Shown: positions 54,819-63,289 of the stretch, one piece after another | Position numbering within the stretch: position 1 is the stretch's first letter | Layout: every line of letters begins with the position of its first letter | Assembly (NCBI RefSeq): GCF_009827405.1 | Contig: NZ_WTYY01000005.1 | Coordinates: 62,001-126,000, forward strand | Length of the DNA stretch: 64,000 nt | From: Alteraurantiacibacter aestuarii | GTDB taxonomy: Bacteria; Pseudomonadota; Alphaproteobacteria; Sphingomonadales; Sphingomonadaceae | Direction: 5' to 3' | Program-made: the position numbers and the translations under genes | Notes under the pieces: generated by a model | The model's database searches: none | Seen by the model: only the letters and a program-made list of their open reading frames with translations | Told to the model about the DNA's origin: nothing

Positions 54819-55748
54819 CTATCGCCTGTCGATGGCCGCAATCGCGGCACGGCTCGCCGCCAGATAGGCACCATTTTCGTGTCGCTGCGCGCCGGTAAAA
54901 TGGACGAAGCAACAATCCTGCGGCCACGGCGTGCCGGTATAATTGATATAGCGCGGCCACGGCAGGCACGCTGGCGCGCCCTCATTGGCGATGATGAAGC
55001 TGGAGGCGATATGCTGCATGGTCCAGTGCGCGGCATCATCTTCGCCGATCAGCGCCTGCATCTGGCCAAGAAAGGCGGTGGCCAGGTCCCGCCCGGCATT
55101 GCCCGCGGCAAATCCGGCAAAACCCGCGTTGCCGCGCAGGTATTTCCAGCCCTTGTCCGGTGCCAGCCCGGCCATGCGGCGCTCGATACCAGTCCGGTCA
55201 TCATCGTGCGCGGTGCCGGTGGCAGACTGACGAGCATATGCGCCCAGTTCCATCGGGTGATCGGCGGCATCGGCGCTGTCCATCAGGGTAAAACTGCGAT
55301 TGCTGGACATGGCGGCTTCCACTTCAGGAAGCGCGCCCAGCGTCACGGTGTCGCTGTCCAGCTGCAGCCAGTATTCGCCCGCACGGTGATCGAGAATGGT
55401 CAGCAGCCGCGCCCAGCCGCCGCCGCCGGGGAAGGGTCCGCGCACAACATCGCCCTGCCGCATGATCTGCGGATCGCCGCAATGCTGCGCCAGTATGGTG
55501 CGGTCCTGCGCGGTCAGCGTGCCATCGTCCAATATCGCCACGCGGCCGCGCTGCAAATGCGACCACAACGATTTGACCGCCACCAGAAACGGCAGCACCT
55601 GCGTGCTGCCGATCATCGAAAACAGCACCAGCCCATCGGCCTTTGGGCTGATCGGCGCGGTCATCAGCACATCGATAATCGCGGCATTGTGGCGCCCAGC
55701 CTCGCGCTTCAGTCGCCAGCGACCGGGCAGCAGGCTGGCCATGTTCAT
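54819..55748 (-). CDS. Glycosyltransferase-like protein of unknown specificity
   Basis: 309 aa, no signal peptide. VLFSMIGSTQVLPFLVAVKS and RVAILDDGTLTAQDRTILA resemble the start of a GT-A nucleotide-sugar fold, and YWLQLDSDTVTLGALPEV carries a DxD-type DSD motif that would bind metal and sugar nucleotide. HFTGAQRHENGAYL is near the end. Neighbours on the same strand are a transpeptidase and an aspartic protease, with no sugar operon. The acceptor is unknown. Confidence 0.7.
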   Translation of the reverse strand: MNMASLLPGRWRLKREAGRHNAAIIDVLMTAPISPKADGLVLFSMIGSTQVLPFLVAVKSLWSHLQRGRVAILDDGTLTAQDRTILAQHCGDPQIMRQGDVVRGPFPGGGGWARLLTILDHRAGEYWLQLDSDTVTLGALPEVEAAMSSNRSFTLMDSADAADHPMELGAYARQSATGTAHDDDRTGIERRMAGLAPDKGWKYLRGNAGFAGFAAGNAGRDLATAFLGQMQALIGEDDAAHWTMQHIASSFIIANEGAPACLPWPRYINYTGTPWPQDCCFVHFTGAQRHENGAYLAASRAAIAAIDRR

Positions 55749-55772
55749 GGGGCCATCATCGCCGACGGCAGG

Positions 55773-56324
55773 TCAATTGCCCAGCACCATACGGTCGCCC
55801 GATATCTCCACCGAACGCACCGTGCTGAGGAATGACTGGCCCAGAAGCGAGGTGCTCGCCCCTTCGGGAATGATGATGGCGCGCACGCCGGTTGCCTCAT
55901 GCCCGCCCAGGCTCATGCGATCGATGATGACGTTGACGCCTTCGATCGGGCCGCTGGCCCCTTGCGCTACCGGGGCCACATCGTCTTCATACCACTGCAG
56001 GCCCATGTCTGCCGCATCGGTCCCGGTCAGGGCCACCACGGTGGCGCCAGTATCCACCAGCATGCGGTAGGACCGGTCATCGACGCGCACATCGGCATAG
56101 AAATGGCCGTCGGCCTGCCTTTCGAGCACGGTATTTTCTGCCCAGCCGGTGGCGGTCTGCTGCGCCATGCCGAGCTGGGGTTCAGGCGTGAATTCGCCGC
56201 CGGTAACGAGATTTGCCAGATCCTTGCCGGCCTCCTGCGGATTGCCGTTCGATATCAGCGGCATCGCCAGACCCAGCACACCGCCGGCCATCAGCATGGC
56301 TGCAAGAGGAAGCTTGATATCCAT
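55773..56324 (-). CDS. Clan AA (retropepsin-like) aspartic protease, membrane-anchored
   Basis: 183 aa from ATG 56324. An N-terminal helix (LPLAAMLMAGGVLGLAMPLI) anchors it; the single-domain protease has the active DTGATVVALTG and the hydrophobic-hydrophobic-Gly LLGQSFLS motif, the TIGR02281-like pattern of alphaproteobacteria. It would act as a dimer in the periplasm. Monocistronic or with the thioredoxin-like gene 28 bp upstream. Confidence 0.85.
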   Translation of the reverse strand: MDIKLPLAAMLMAGGVLGLAMPLISNGNPQEAGKDLANLVTGGEFTPEPQLGMAQQTATGWAENTVLERQADGHFYADVRVDDRSYRMLVDTGATVVALTGTDAADMGLQWYEDDVAPVAQGASGPIEGVNVIIDRMSLGGHEATGVRAIIIPEGASTSLLGQSFLSTVRSVEISGDRMVLGN

Positions 56325-56352
56325 TGTGGGCGCGATCTTACGCCCGGTTGGG

Positions 56353-56898
56353 TTACTGGCGAGTAAAGCCTTCCAGCCAGGCGAAGATCTCATCCTCGCT
56401 GCGGCTGGAAGCATTGCGCCAGCTGCGCGCATCGTCGGGCGTGTTGAGCAATTTGCCATCGCTGCCGAGCACCAGGACTGTGGGCGTGCCGGTAACATCG
56501 GCCACGCCATATTCGGCGGCCAGTTCCAGATTGCGGCCTTCTCCCGTCTGCGGAACACCGGCATCGATATAGACCACGCGGTAGCTGCCGTTGATCAGCG
56601 ACTGGAAACGCTCTGTTTGCAGCCAGCCCGCAAGCGCGCGGCTGTCATGGCACCAGTTTGCTCCGAAAATGGCCAGGACGCGCGTTTCCGGCCTGCCCAT
56701 CGCATCGTCCACCACGGCATCCGCCGCAGCCAGAGCCAGCGCAGTATCCAGCGCCAGCGCAGCATCGGCGCTGGCGTCATACAGGGCAGCTTCGGGATAA
56801 TCGCCCGCGTGGGCATGGCGGTGGCTGCCGCCGACTGTGGTGCAGGCGGCGAGTGCAGGCAGGCAAAGCGCCAGAACGGCTGTGAAAAGCCAGCGCAT
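56353..56898 (-). CDS. Thioredoxin-like lipoprotein with CxxS active site
   Basis: 181 aa. The lipobox LPALAAC gives an envelope lipoprotein. The thioredoxin fold has RVLAIFGANWCHDSRALAGWL, where the second Cys of CxxC is Ser (WCHDS), and the cis-Pro motif TGTPTVLVLGSDGK. A CxxS centre cannot do normal dithiol exchange alone; isomerase, glutathionylation or mixed-disulfide roles are possible. It lies just after the pentapeptide-patterned gene (1 bp gap) in an ispG-led operon. Confidence 0.83.
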   Translation of the reverse strand: MRWLFTAVLALCLPALAACTTVGGSHRHAHAGDYPEAALYDASADAALALDTALALAAADAVVDDAMGRPETRVLAIFGANWCHDSRALAGWLQTERFQSLINGSYRVVYIDAGVPQTGEGRNLELAAEYGVADVTGTPTVLVLGSDGKLLNTPDDARSWRNASSRSEDEIFAWLEGFTRQ

Positions 56899-56899
56899 G

Positions 56900-57199
56900 T
56901 TATTCCGCCTCTTCCGAGCCTATTGTGGCAGCGTCTATTTCGAGCGAACCGACCCGCAGGCGATCAATACGCGCCTCACGCAGATGCAATTTGCCGATTG
57001 AAAGTCGTCCGATGGCCATCGCACCGATTGCAACCGCACCCATCGCGATAGCGCCAAGGGCAAAGGCACCCAGGGCCAGTGCCCCGCCAGAGACAGCACC
57101 TACTCTTGCGCCGCGAATAGTGACCAGCTGGCGATTTGCCGCAACCGGCTCCGGCATTGCCGCTTCATCCGTCCTTGGGGAGATGGATTTGCGGCTCAT
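56900..57199 (-). CDS. Small protein with a regular pentapeptide pattern
   Basis: 99 aa from ATG 57199. After about 35 polar residues the sequence runs in near-perfect pentads: GALAL GAFAL GAIAM, then GAVAI, GAMAI, GRLSI, GKLHL, REARI, DRLRV, GSLEI, DAATI. Each pentad ends in a bulky aliphatic residue, which predicts a right-handed beta-helix like pentapeptide-repeat proteins, with a hydrophobic first half and a charged second half. It may insert in a membrane. It starts 7 bp after ispG and is followed by the thioredoxin-like gene. Function unknown. Confidence 0.75.
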   Translation of the reverse strand: MSRKSISPRTDEAAMPEPVAANRQLVTIRGARVGAVSGGALALGAFALGAIAMGAVAIGAMAIGRLSIGKLHLREARIDRLRVGSLEIDAATIGSEEAE

Positions 57200-57206
57200 G
57201 CCCTGC

Positions 57207-58355
57207 TCACTCCGCAGCCTGCGCTGCGGCGCCATCGGCATGGCCTGCATCGATCATCGAATCCTCGATCTCGGCGGCTTTCTTTTCCACCAGATTGACG
57301 ATGTGATCGAGCATGTCGGCGCTTTCCACATGGTGGTCCGTCACGCCGGACAGATAGACCATGTGCTTGCCCGCGCCGCCGCCGGTGATGCCGATATCGG
57401 TCTCTCGCGCTTCGCCGGGGCCATTGACCACGCAGCCCAATACGGACAGCGAAAGCGGGGTCTTGATATGGCTGAGGCGTTCTTCCAGCGCGGTTACCGT
57501 GCGGATCACGTCAAACCCCTGCCGTGCACAGCTGGGGCAGGACACAACGCGCACGCCGCGGGTGCGCAGGCCCAGTGACTTGAGGATTTCGAATCCTACG
57601 CGCACTTCCTGTTCCGGCTCTGCCGAAAGCGATACCCGGATAGTGTCGCCAATGCCGTACCACAGCAGATTGCCCATCCCGATGGCGCTTTTTACCGTGC
57701 CGCCGATCAGGCCGCCCGCTTCGGTAATGCCAAGGTGGAGCGGGCAATCGACCGTTTCGGCCAGCTGCATGTAGGCGGCCACGGCAAGGAACACGTCCGA
57801 TGCCTTCACCGCCACCTTGAATTCGTGGAAATCGTGGTCCTGCAACAGCTTGATATGATCGAGCGCGCTTTCCACCAGAGCTTCGGGGCAGGGCTCGCCG
57901 TATTTCTCCAGCAGGTCGCGTTCGAGCGATCCCGCGTTCACGCCGATGCGGATGGCGCAGCCGTTGGCCTTGGCCGCACGGACCACTTCTGCAACCCGCT
58001 CTGACGAGCCGATATTGCCGGGGTTGATGCGCAGGCAGGCCGCGCCCTTGTCGGCCGCTTCCAGCGCGCGTTTGTAATGGAAATGGATGTCCGCCACGAT
58101 CGGGACATTGGCCCCGCGGGTGATCTGATCGAAATTGGCGGTCGATTCCTCTGTCGGGCAGGACACGCGGATGATGTCTGCGCCCGCATCCTCGCAGCGC
58201 CTGATCTGGTCCAGCGTCGCGCCCACATCTTCGGTGGGGGTATTGGTCATGGTCTGCACGGTAATCGGCGCATCGCCGCCGACAGGAACTTTCCCGACCA
58301 TGATCTGGCGGCTCTTGCGGCGATCTATATCGCGCCAGGGGCGTATTGAAGACAT
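57207..58355 (-). CDS. ispG: 4-hydroxy-3-methylbut-2-enyl diphosphate synthase (flavodoxin)
   Basis: 382 aa [4Fe-4S] enzyme of the MEP isoprenoid pathway. [39 protein letters not shown] and [15 protein letters not shown], then [17 protein letters not shown] carry the cluster cysteines and the signature. ATG at 58355 or 58364 could start it; both ribosome sites are unclear. It leads the ispG-pentapeptide-thioredoxin run. The Ala/Glu-rich C-terminus extends slightly past the usual end. Confidence 0.95.
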   Translation of the reverse strand: MSSIRPWRDIDRRKSRQIMVGKVPVGGDAPITVQTMTNTPTEDVGATLDQIRRCEDAGADIIRVSCPTEESTANFDQITRGANVPIVADIHFHYKRALEAADKGAACLRINPGNIGSSERVAEVVRAAKANGCAIRIGVNAGSLERDLLEKYGEPCPEALVESALDHIKLLQDHDFHEFKVAVKASDVFLAVAAYMQLAETVDCPLHLGITEAGGLIGGTVKSAIGMGNLLWYGIGDTIRVSLSAEPEQEVRVGFEILKSLGLRTRGVRVVSCPSCARQGFDVIRTVTALEERLSHIKTPLSLSVLGCVVNGPGEARETDIGITGGGAGKHMVYLSGVTDHHVESADMLDHIVNLVEKKAAEIEDSMIDAGHADGAAAQAAE

Positions 58356-58413
58356 GTCCTGCATATAGGCGCGCGCGCATGAAGGGGCAATGACATGCGT
58401 GGCGAGTTGCGGC

Positions 58414-59439
58414 ATGATGCCGTTCATGGATCACATGAGCGAGCAGCAGACTGACGAAATCCGGCTGGATGGGCCGCTCCTGTTTGGCCGCGTGCTGGAT
58501 GGCAAGGGCGGTGCCCGGCGGATCAACTGGGCAGAGGCGCAGGTGTGGCAACCGCAGGCTCCCGGTGAAGTCATGTGGTTGCACCTCAGCCGGAACGAGC
58601 CTGAGGTCGAAGTCTGGCTGGAGCATGGTCTGAAAGTGGCCGAACCCACGGTGGAACTGCTGGTCAGCGATTCCACCAGGCCGCGTGCCTTTCGCGAAGG
58701 GGATGCGCTGGTGGGGGTGATGCGCGGGATCAATTTCAATCCCGGGGCCAAACCGGCGGACATGATCGCCATGCAATTGTGGAGCGATGGCACGCGGCTG
58801 GTGACGCTGCGCCGCCATCGCATGCAAAGCCCGCGCGACGTGCTGGCGGCACTGGATGAAGGCCACGGCCCGCGCGATGCCGGGCGGGTGATCACCGAAC
58901 TGGTGGAAGCGCTGATCGTGCGCATGAGCAGCTCCATCGTCGACATGAATGCCGAGATCGACCGGATGGAAGCCACCAGCGAAGATGCCGACGCGGAGGA
59001 AATGTTGGCGAGGATTTCCCAGATCCGTCGCAATTCGCTGGGCCTGCAACGCCACATGGCCCCGCAGCATGAGGCGCTGGAGATCATTTCCCGCGATGCG
59101 CCCGAATGGTTCGACGAGGGCGACCGGCGCGAGATTGCCGAGAGTATCGACCGGTTGCGGCGCTATCTCGACGATATCGATATTTCCAAGGAAAGCGCGC
59201 TGGTGCTGCAGGATGATATCCGCGCTCGTGCCGTGGCCCGGTCTGAACGCACCAACTACCTGCTCACCATCGTGGCCGCCATTTTCCTGCCGCTGGGCTT
59301 CATCACCGGCCTGCTGGGCATCAATGTGGGCGGTATGCCGGGAGTGGAATCGGGTATCGCCTTCTGGGTGGTGGTGGGCATGTGCGGTGCCATTTTCATC
59401 ATGCAGCTGGTGCTGTTCTGGAAATGGAAATGGCTGTGA
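58414..59439 (+). CDS. CorA/ZntB-family divalent-cation transporter
   Basis: 341 aa from ATG 58414 with a GGCGAG site; later Met codons (58426, 58435) are alternatives. The cytoplasmic funnel domain is followed by two C-terminal helices ([23 protein letters not shown] and [21 protein letters not shown]). The pore signature is GINVGG (GxN) rather than GMN, nearer to ZntB, which moves Zn(II). Divergent from ispG; the antiporter gene starts 16 bp downstream. Confidence 0.9.
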   Translation: MMPFMDHMSEQQTDEIRLDGPLLFGRVLDGKGGARRINWAEAQVWQPQAPGEVMWLHLSRNEPEVEVWLEHGLKVAEPTVELLVSDSTRPRAFREGDALVGVMRGINFNPGAKPADMIAMQLWSDGTRLVTLRRHRMQSPRDVLAALDEGHGPRDAGRVITELVEALIVRMSSSIVDMNAEIDRMEATSEDADAEEMLARISQIRRNSLGLQRHMAPQHEALEIISRDAPEWFDEGDRREIAESIDRLRRYLDDIDISKESALVLQDDIRARAVARSERTNYLLTIVAAIFLPLGFITGLLGINVGGMPGVESGIAFWVVVGMCGAIFIMQLVLFWKWKWL

Positions 59440-59455
59440 TTGAAAGCGCGCGCTG

Positions 59456-61228
59456 ATGGCGGAGCACGGCGCGGGCGCATTCCTGCATGACGGGGTGATC
59501 CTGCTGGGCTTTGCCCTGCTGTTCGTGCTGCTGTTCCGCCGCCTGGGGCTGGGTGCGACGCTCGGCTATCTTGTGGCCGGTGCGGTGGTCGGCCCGCAGG
59601 TGCTGGGGCTGGTCGGCGATGCGGAGAGCATGATCTCCATTGCCGAGCTGGGCATCGTGCTGCTGCTGTTCGTGGTCGGGCTGGAGCTGAACCCGGCGCG
59701 GCTGTGGCGCATGCGGCACGTGATCTTCGGCTTTGGCCTGGCGCAGGTGGTGGCCTGCGGGCTGGCGATATTCGCCACTATCCTTGCCATCACCGGCTAT
59801 CCGCTGGCCGCCGCGCTGGCGATTGGCCTGCCGCTGGGCCTGTCCTCCACCGCGCAGGTGCTGCCCATGCTGCAATCGGCGGGGCGGCTGCGCACGCCCT
59901 TTGGTGAGCGCGCCTTTGGCATCCTGCTGTTCCAGGACCTGTCGATCATCCCGCTGATCACCATCGTGGCCGCGCTGGGTAGCCAGTCCGCGCCAGATGA
60001 CGCCATGCCCGGCTGGCAGCTGGCGATTGTGACGATTGTGGTGGTGATCGGACTGGTGGCGGCGGGCCGCTTTGCGCTTCGTCCGCTGTTCCGCCTGATC
60101 GGCGGGCTGGGAGAGCGCGAGATGTTCGTGGTCGCCGGTCTGTTCACCGTGGCGGGATCGGCCTTGCTGATGGAACTGATCGGCCTGTCCACCGCTCTGG
60201 GTGCATTTATCGCCGGGGTGATGCTGGCCGACACGCCCTATCGGCACGAGCTGGAGGCCGATATCGAGCCGTTCCGCTCCATCCTGCTGGGCATGTTCTT
60301 CCTGGCCGTGGGGATGATGCTGGACCTGGGGGCGATTGCCGATCAGCCATTGTTCGTGATCGGCATGGCGCTGGTGCTGATATCGCTCAAGACCGCCATC
60401 ATCGCTGCTCTTGGGATGCTGTTCAGGATGGACTGGCGCAACGCATTGGCGCTGGGCCTGCTGCTGAGCCAGGGCGGCGAGTTCGGCTTTGTGCTGTTCA
60501 CCCAGGCGCGCGGCGCGGGCATCATCGATGCGGAAACCGCCAGCCTGTTCGGTGCGATCGTCACCCTGTCGATGGCCACCACGCCCTTCCTGATGATTAT
60601 CGCCCGACGTTTCCGCAACAAGGGGGCCGCCACGTCAGAGGGCCGCGAAGGTCCGCTGGACCAGCATGCCCGCGCGCTGGTGGTTGGCTATGGCCGGTTT
60701 GGCCAGGGCGTGGCGCAGATGCTGATGGCGGGCGGGATATCGGTGACGCTGATCGACCGCGACGTGGACCGGATCGACATGTCGGGCGAATTTGGCTTCA
60801 AGGTCTATTACGGTGATGGCATGCGGCTGGACCTGCTGCGGCAGGCTGGTGGGGGCGAGGCGCAGCTGATCATGTTCTGCACGGACAAGGACCAGGTGGA
60901 GCCTGAATTCATGTCCGCCGTGCATGAGGCATTTCCGCAGGCGGCCATCTATGTGCGCGGCTTCGATCGTCGCAGCGTGATGAAGCTGGGGCGCGGCCCG
61001 CAGGAATTCGTCATGCGCGAGGTGTACGAATCCGCGATCCGCATGGCGCTGCTGGGGCTGGACCGGATGGGCCTTTCGGCAGAGCAGCTGGATCATGCGG
61101 AAACAGTCTACCGGGACATGGATCGCCGGCGGATGCGGATGCAGATCGATACCGGCGATATCCGCGCCGCCAGCGAAAGCATGGTGCGCAGCCCGGACCG
61201 CAATCCGCTGACCGATCAGGCGGGCTGA
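59456..61228 (+). CDS. CPA2-family cation:proton antiporter with TrkA-N domain
   Basis: 590 aa. Residues about 1-390 form 12-13 helices of the Kef/NhaA fold (LLLGFALLFVLLFRRLGLG onward; LGLSSTAQVLPML; FIAGVMLADTPYRHELEADIEPFRSILLG). The C-terminal Rossmann domain (RALVVGYGRFGQGVAQMLM) is a TrkA-N/RCK nucleotide sensor. It resembles KefB/KefC potassium:proton antiporters, but gating ligand and ion are not determined. A 13-bp imperfect repeat spans its stop (about 61214-61238). Follows the CorA-type gene closely. Confidence 0.9.
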   Translation: MAEHGAGAFLHDGVILLGFALLFVLLFRRLGLGATLGYLVAGAVVGPQVLGLVGDAESMISIAELGIVLLLFVVGLELNPARLWRMRHVIFGFGLAQVVACGLAIFATILAITGYPLAAALAIGLPLGLSSTAQVLPMLQSAGRLRTPFGERAFGILLFQDLSIIPLITIVAALGSQSAPDDAMPGWQLAIVTIVVVIGLVAAGRFALRPLFRLIGGLGEREMFVVAGLFTVAGSALLMELIGLSTALGAFIAGVMLADTPYRHELEADIEPFRSILLGMFFLAVGMMLDLGAIADQPLFVIGMALVLISLKTAIIAALGMLFRMDWRNALALGLLLSQGGEFGFVLFTQARGAGIIDAETASLFGAIVTLSMATTPFLMIIARRFRNKGAATSEGREGPLDQHARALVVGYGRFGQGVAQMLMAGGISVTLIDRDVDRIDMSGEFGFKVYYGDGMRLDLLRQAGGGEAQLIMFCTDKDQVEPEFMSAVHEAFPQAAIYVRGFDRRSVMKLGRGPQEFVMREVYESAIRMALLGLDRMGLSAEQLDHAETVYRDMDRRRMRMQIDTGDIRAASESMVRSPDRNPLTDQAG

Positions 61229-61251
61229 TCAGGCCGGGTCAAACGGACGGC

Positions 61252-62595
61252 TCAGCCATTTGCCGTGCGCGGAACCAGGCCCATGACCGGCTGGTCATTC
61301 TTGCTGGGCGTGCCGCGCGTTTCTTCCGGCGAGAGATCGGGTTCGGCATCATCGTCCACCCGGCCAAGCAGGTGCTGCTGGGCAGCCACCACGGGCAGCG
61401 GGCGGGCATAGAAATAGCCCTGCCCATAATCCACGCCCAGCGCGGCCATCGCATCGCGTTCCTCGATGGTCTCGATCCCCTCGGCCACCAGCTTGCAGCC
61501 GATATCGCGGGACAGTTGCACCAGCGCGCCGGTCAGCGCGCGACGGGCCGGATCGCGGTGGATATCGCGGGTCAGCGCCATGTCCATTTTCAGGATGTCG
61601 GGTTGCAGGTCCACGATGTGGCGCAGGCCGGAATAGCCGGTGCCGACATCATCGATGGCGATGCGTACCTTGCCCTTCAGCCGGGCCAGTTTCTTGGACA
61701 GGGCGGCGAAATCGTCAACCTGCTGATGCTCTGTCACCTCGATCACCAGCTTGGCGCTATCGGCCCCTTCCAGCGCCTCTTCCAGCGCGCCTGAAAGGAT
61801 GGTGGCGGGCGAGACATTGACCGCGGCATATTTGCCCGCCGGGATATGGGAGAGAGTTTCCAGCGCGCCGCGAACAGCCGCCATTTCCAGCTCCACGCCC
61901 AGGCCGACTTTCTCCGCATCCTCAAACCACGCTTCGGGTCCGCGCTTGTTGTTGTTGGGGAAGCGCGCCAGGCACTCCACCCCGATTGCCTCATTGGTGT
62001 CCAGCGCATGGATCGGCTGGTGGAAAATGGTGATGGCATGGCCATCCAGCATGTCCTCGATCCGATTTCTTGTCCGCGCCAGTTCCATATCCTGCTGCAT
62101 GCTCGATTCGATGCGTTCGGCGGCGAGACCGGCGAAGGCGCGGATCACGCCCATGTCGCGCTGGCCCAGGCTGCGGTCAGGCTCCCGGCCCAGTGCGCAG
62201 AAACTGCCCCAAACGCTGCCATCGGTCAGGCGTAGCGGAACATTCAGATGGCAACCCACGGGCAGGAAATCGGTGATCGCCAGCGTCTTGGCAAAAGGAT
62301 GGTCGTCCGCATCCTGAATCAGTTCGGGCAGGCGCCCTTCAAGGATGTGCCAGCAATAGCTGTTCTCCACCGGCTCCTGAAAGCCGGCGCCCATCGGCAG
62401 GTCGAGATCGGTGTGGACATGGGTCAGTTCGCGCAGGCCACCCTCGACATAACGGCTGACAAAGGCGATCTCCAGACCCAGGTGGCCGCGTACGGCCGCG
62501 AGAATCCGGTCAATTGCCCCATCATGCAGCAATTGATCGGCCAGCGGGCCGGTGGGAATTCCCGGTGCGGGCAACTGGATTTCTGCAACAGCCAT
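61252..62595 (-). CDS. GAF-EAL c-di-GMP phosphodiesterase-like protein
   Basis: 447 aa soluble protein. The N-terminal GAF domain (about 20-165) includes NSYCWHILEGRLPELI and GSFCALGREPD. The EAL domain (about 185-420) has GVECLARF, where the catalytic Glu is kept but Ala is Cys, plus VNVSPATI, EVTEHQ, DDVGTGYSGL, KMDMALTRDI and EGIE. Metal ligands look mostly intact, so activity is plausible. A Ser/Glu-rich tail follows. ATG at 62595 has a GAGGA site. Confidence 0.87.
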   Translation of the reverse strand: MAVAEIQLPAPGIPTGPLADQLLHDGAIDRILAAVRGHLGLEIAFVSRYVEGGLRELTHVHTDLDLPMGAGFQEPVENSYCWHILEGRLPELIQDADDHPFAKTLAITDFLPVGCHLNVPLRLTDGSVWGSFCALGREPDRSLGQRDMGVIRAFAGLAAERIESSMQQDMELARTRNRIEDMLDGHAITIFHQPIHALDTNEAIGVECLARFPNNNKRGPEAWFEDAEKVGLGVELEMAAVRGALETLSHIPAGKYAAVNVSPATILSGALEEALEGADSAKLVIEVTEHQQVDDFAALSKKLARLKGKVRIAIDDVGTGYSGLRHIVDLQPDILKMDMALTRDIHRDPARRALTGALVQLSRDIGCKLVAEGIETIEERDAMAALGVDYGQGYFYARPLPVVAAQQHLLGRVDDDAEPDLSPEETRGTPSKNDQPVMGLVPRTANG

Positions 62596-62689
62596 ACGGC
62601 AAGATCCTCTACCTGAGAGCAGGCAGGATGCCGAAAATTCCCTAAGGCCGCATTAAGCCTGCGCCTTCAACCTGAACATTCGGGCCGCG

Positions 62690-63208
62690 CTAAAGCCGCA
62701 ATTCCAGGAGGAATTCCTCATCGCGCTGCTGCCCGACCCAGAAATCAATGTCGGCGATCTTGGTAAAGCCGTGCCGTGCATAGAAGCGCTGGGCGCCGAA
62801 ATTCTCGCTCCACACGGAAAGCTGCACGGCATCGCACTGGCGGGCTTTTGCCTGTTCCAGAGCCCATTCCATCAGCGCCGCGCCAATGCCCTTACCGGTC
62901 ACATCGGGATCGGTGTAAAGCTGCGCCAGCACGATGGGGTTCTGCGCATCGGAATGCCCTTCATAGCTGGCGGGATATTTCATCTTGCAAAAGCCGGTTA
63001 GCGCCCCGCCGGGTGCATCGGAGGTGAGGCAGTATAGTGTCGCGGGATCGGCAATCTGCGAAGCCACTTCCTCTACGGAATAGGCCTTTTCCAGAAAGGC
63101 CGAGAGGTCTTCCGGGCGATAGAGATGTTCAAACGCTGCGCAAAAGCTGTGGCGGCCCAGATGGGCCAGTGCTGCGGCATCTTGCGGTGTTGCGGGGCGA
63201 AGGATCAT
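62690..63208 (-). CDS. GNAT-family N-acetyltransferase
   Basis: 172 aa from ATG 63208 (MILRPATPQDAAALAHLG). Acetyl-CoA motif A is QLYTDPDVTGKGIGAALMEWAL with the Q/RxxGxG/A-type turn, and LSVWSENFGAQRFYARHGF is motif B. It acetylates an amine on an unknown acceptor. It lies 81 bp after the RDD gene on the same strand. Confidence 0.9.
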   Translation of the reverse strand: MILRPATPQDAAALAHLGRHSFCAAFEHLYRPEDLSAFLEKAYSVEEVASQIADPATLYCLTSDAPGGALTGFCKMKYPASYEGHSDAQNPIVLAQLYTDPDVTGKGIGAALMEWALEQAKARQCDAVQLSVWSENFGAQRFYARHGFTKIADIDFWVGQQRDEEFLLELRL

Positions 63209-63289
63209 GACAAGCGCCCTGTAACCAATGCCGCCATGCCTGTGAAGACAGGTGAACGCCTGCCCGGCCATGTGCCAACCTGTGAAGGC

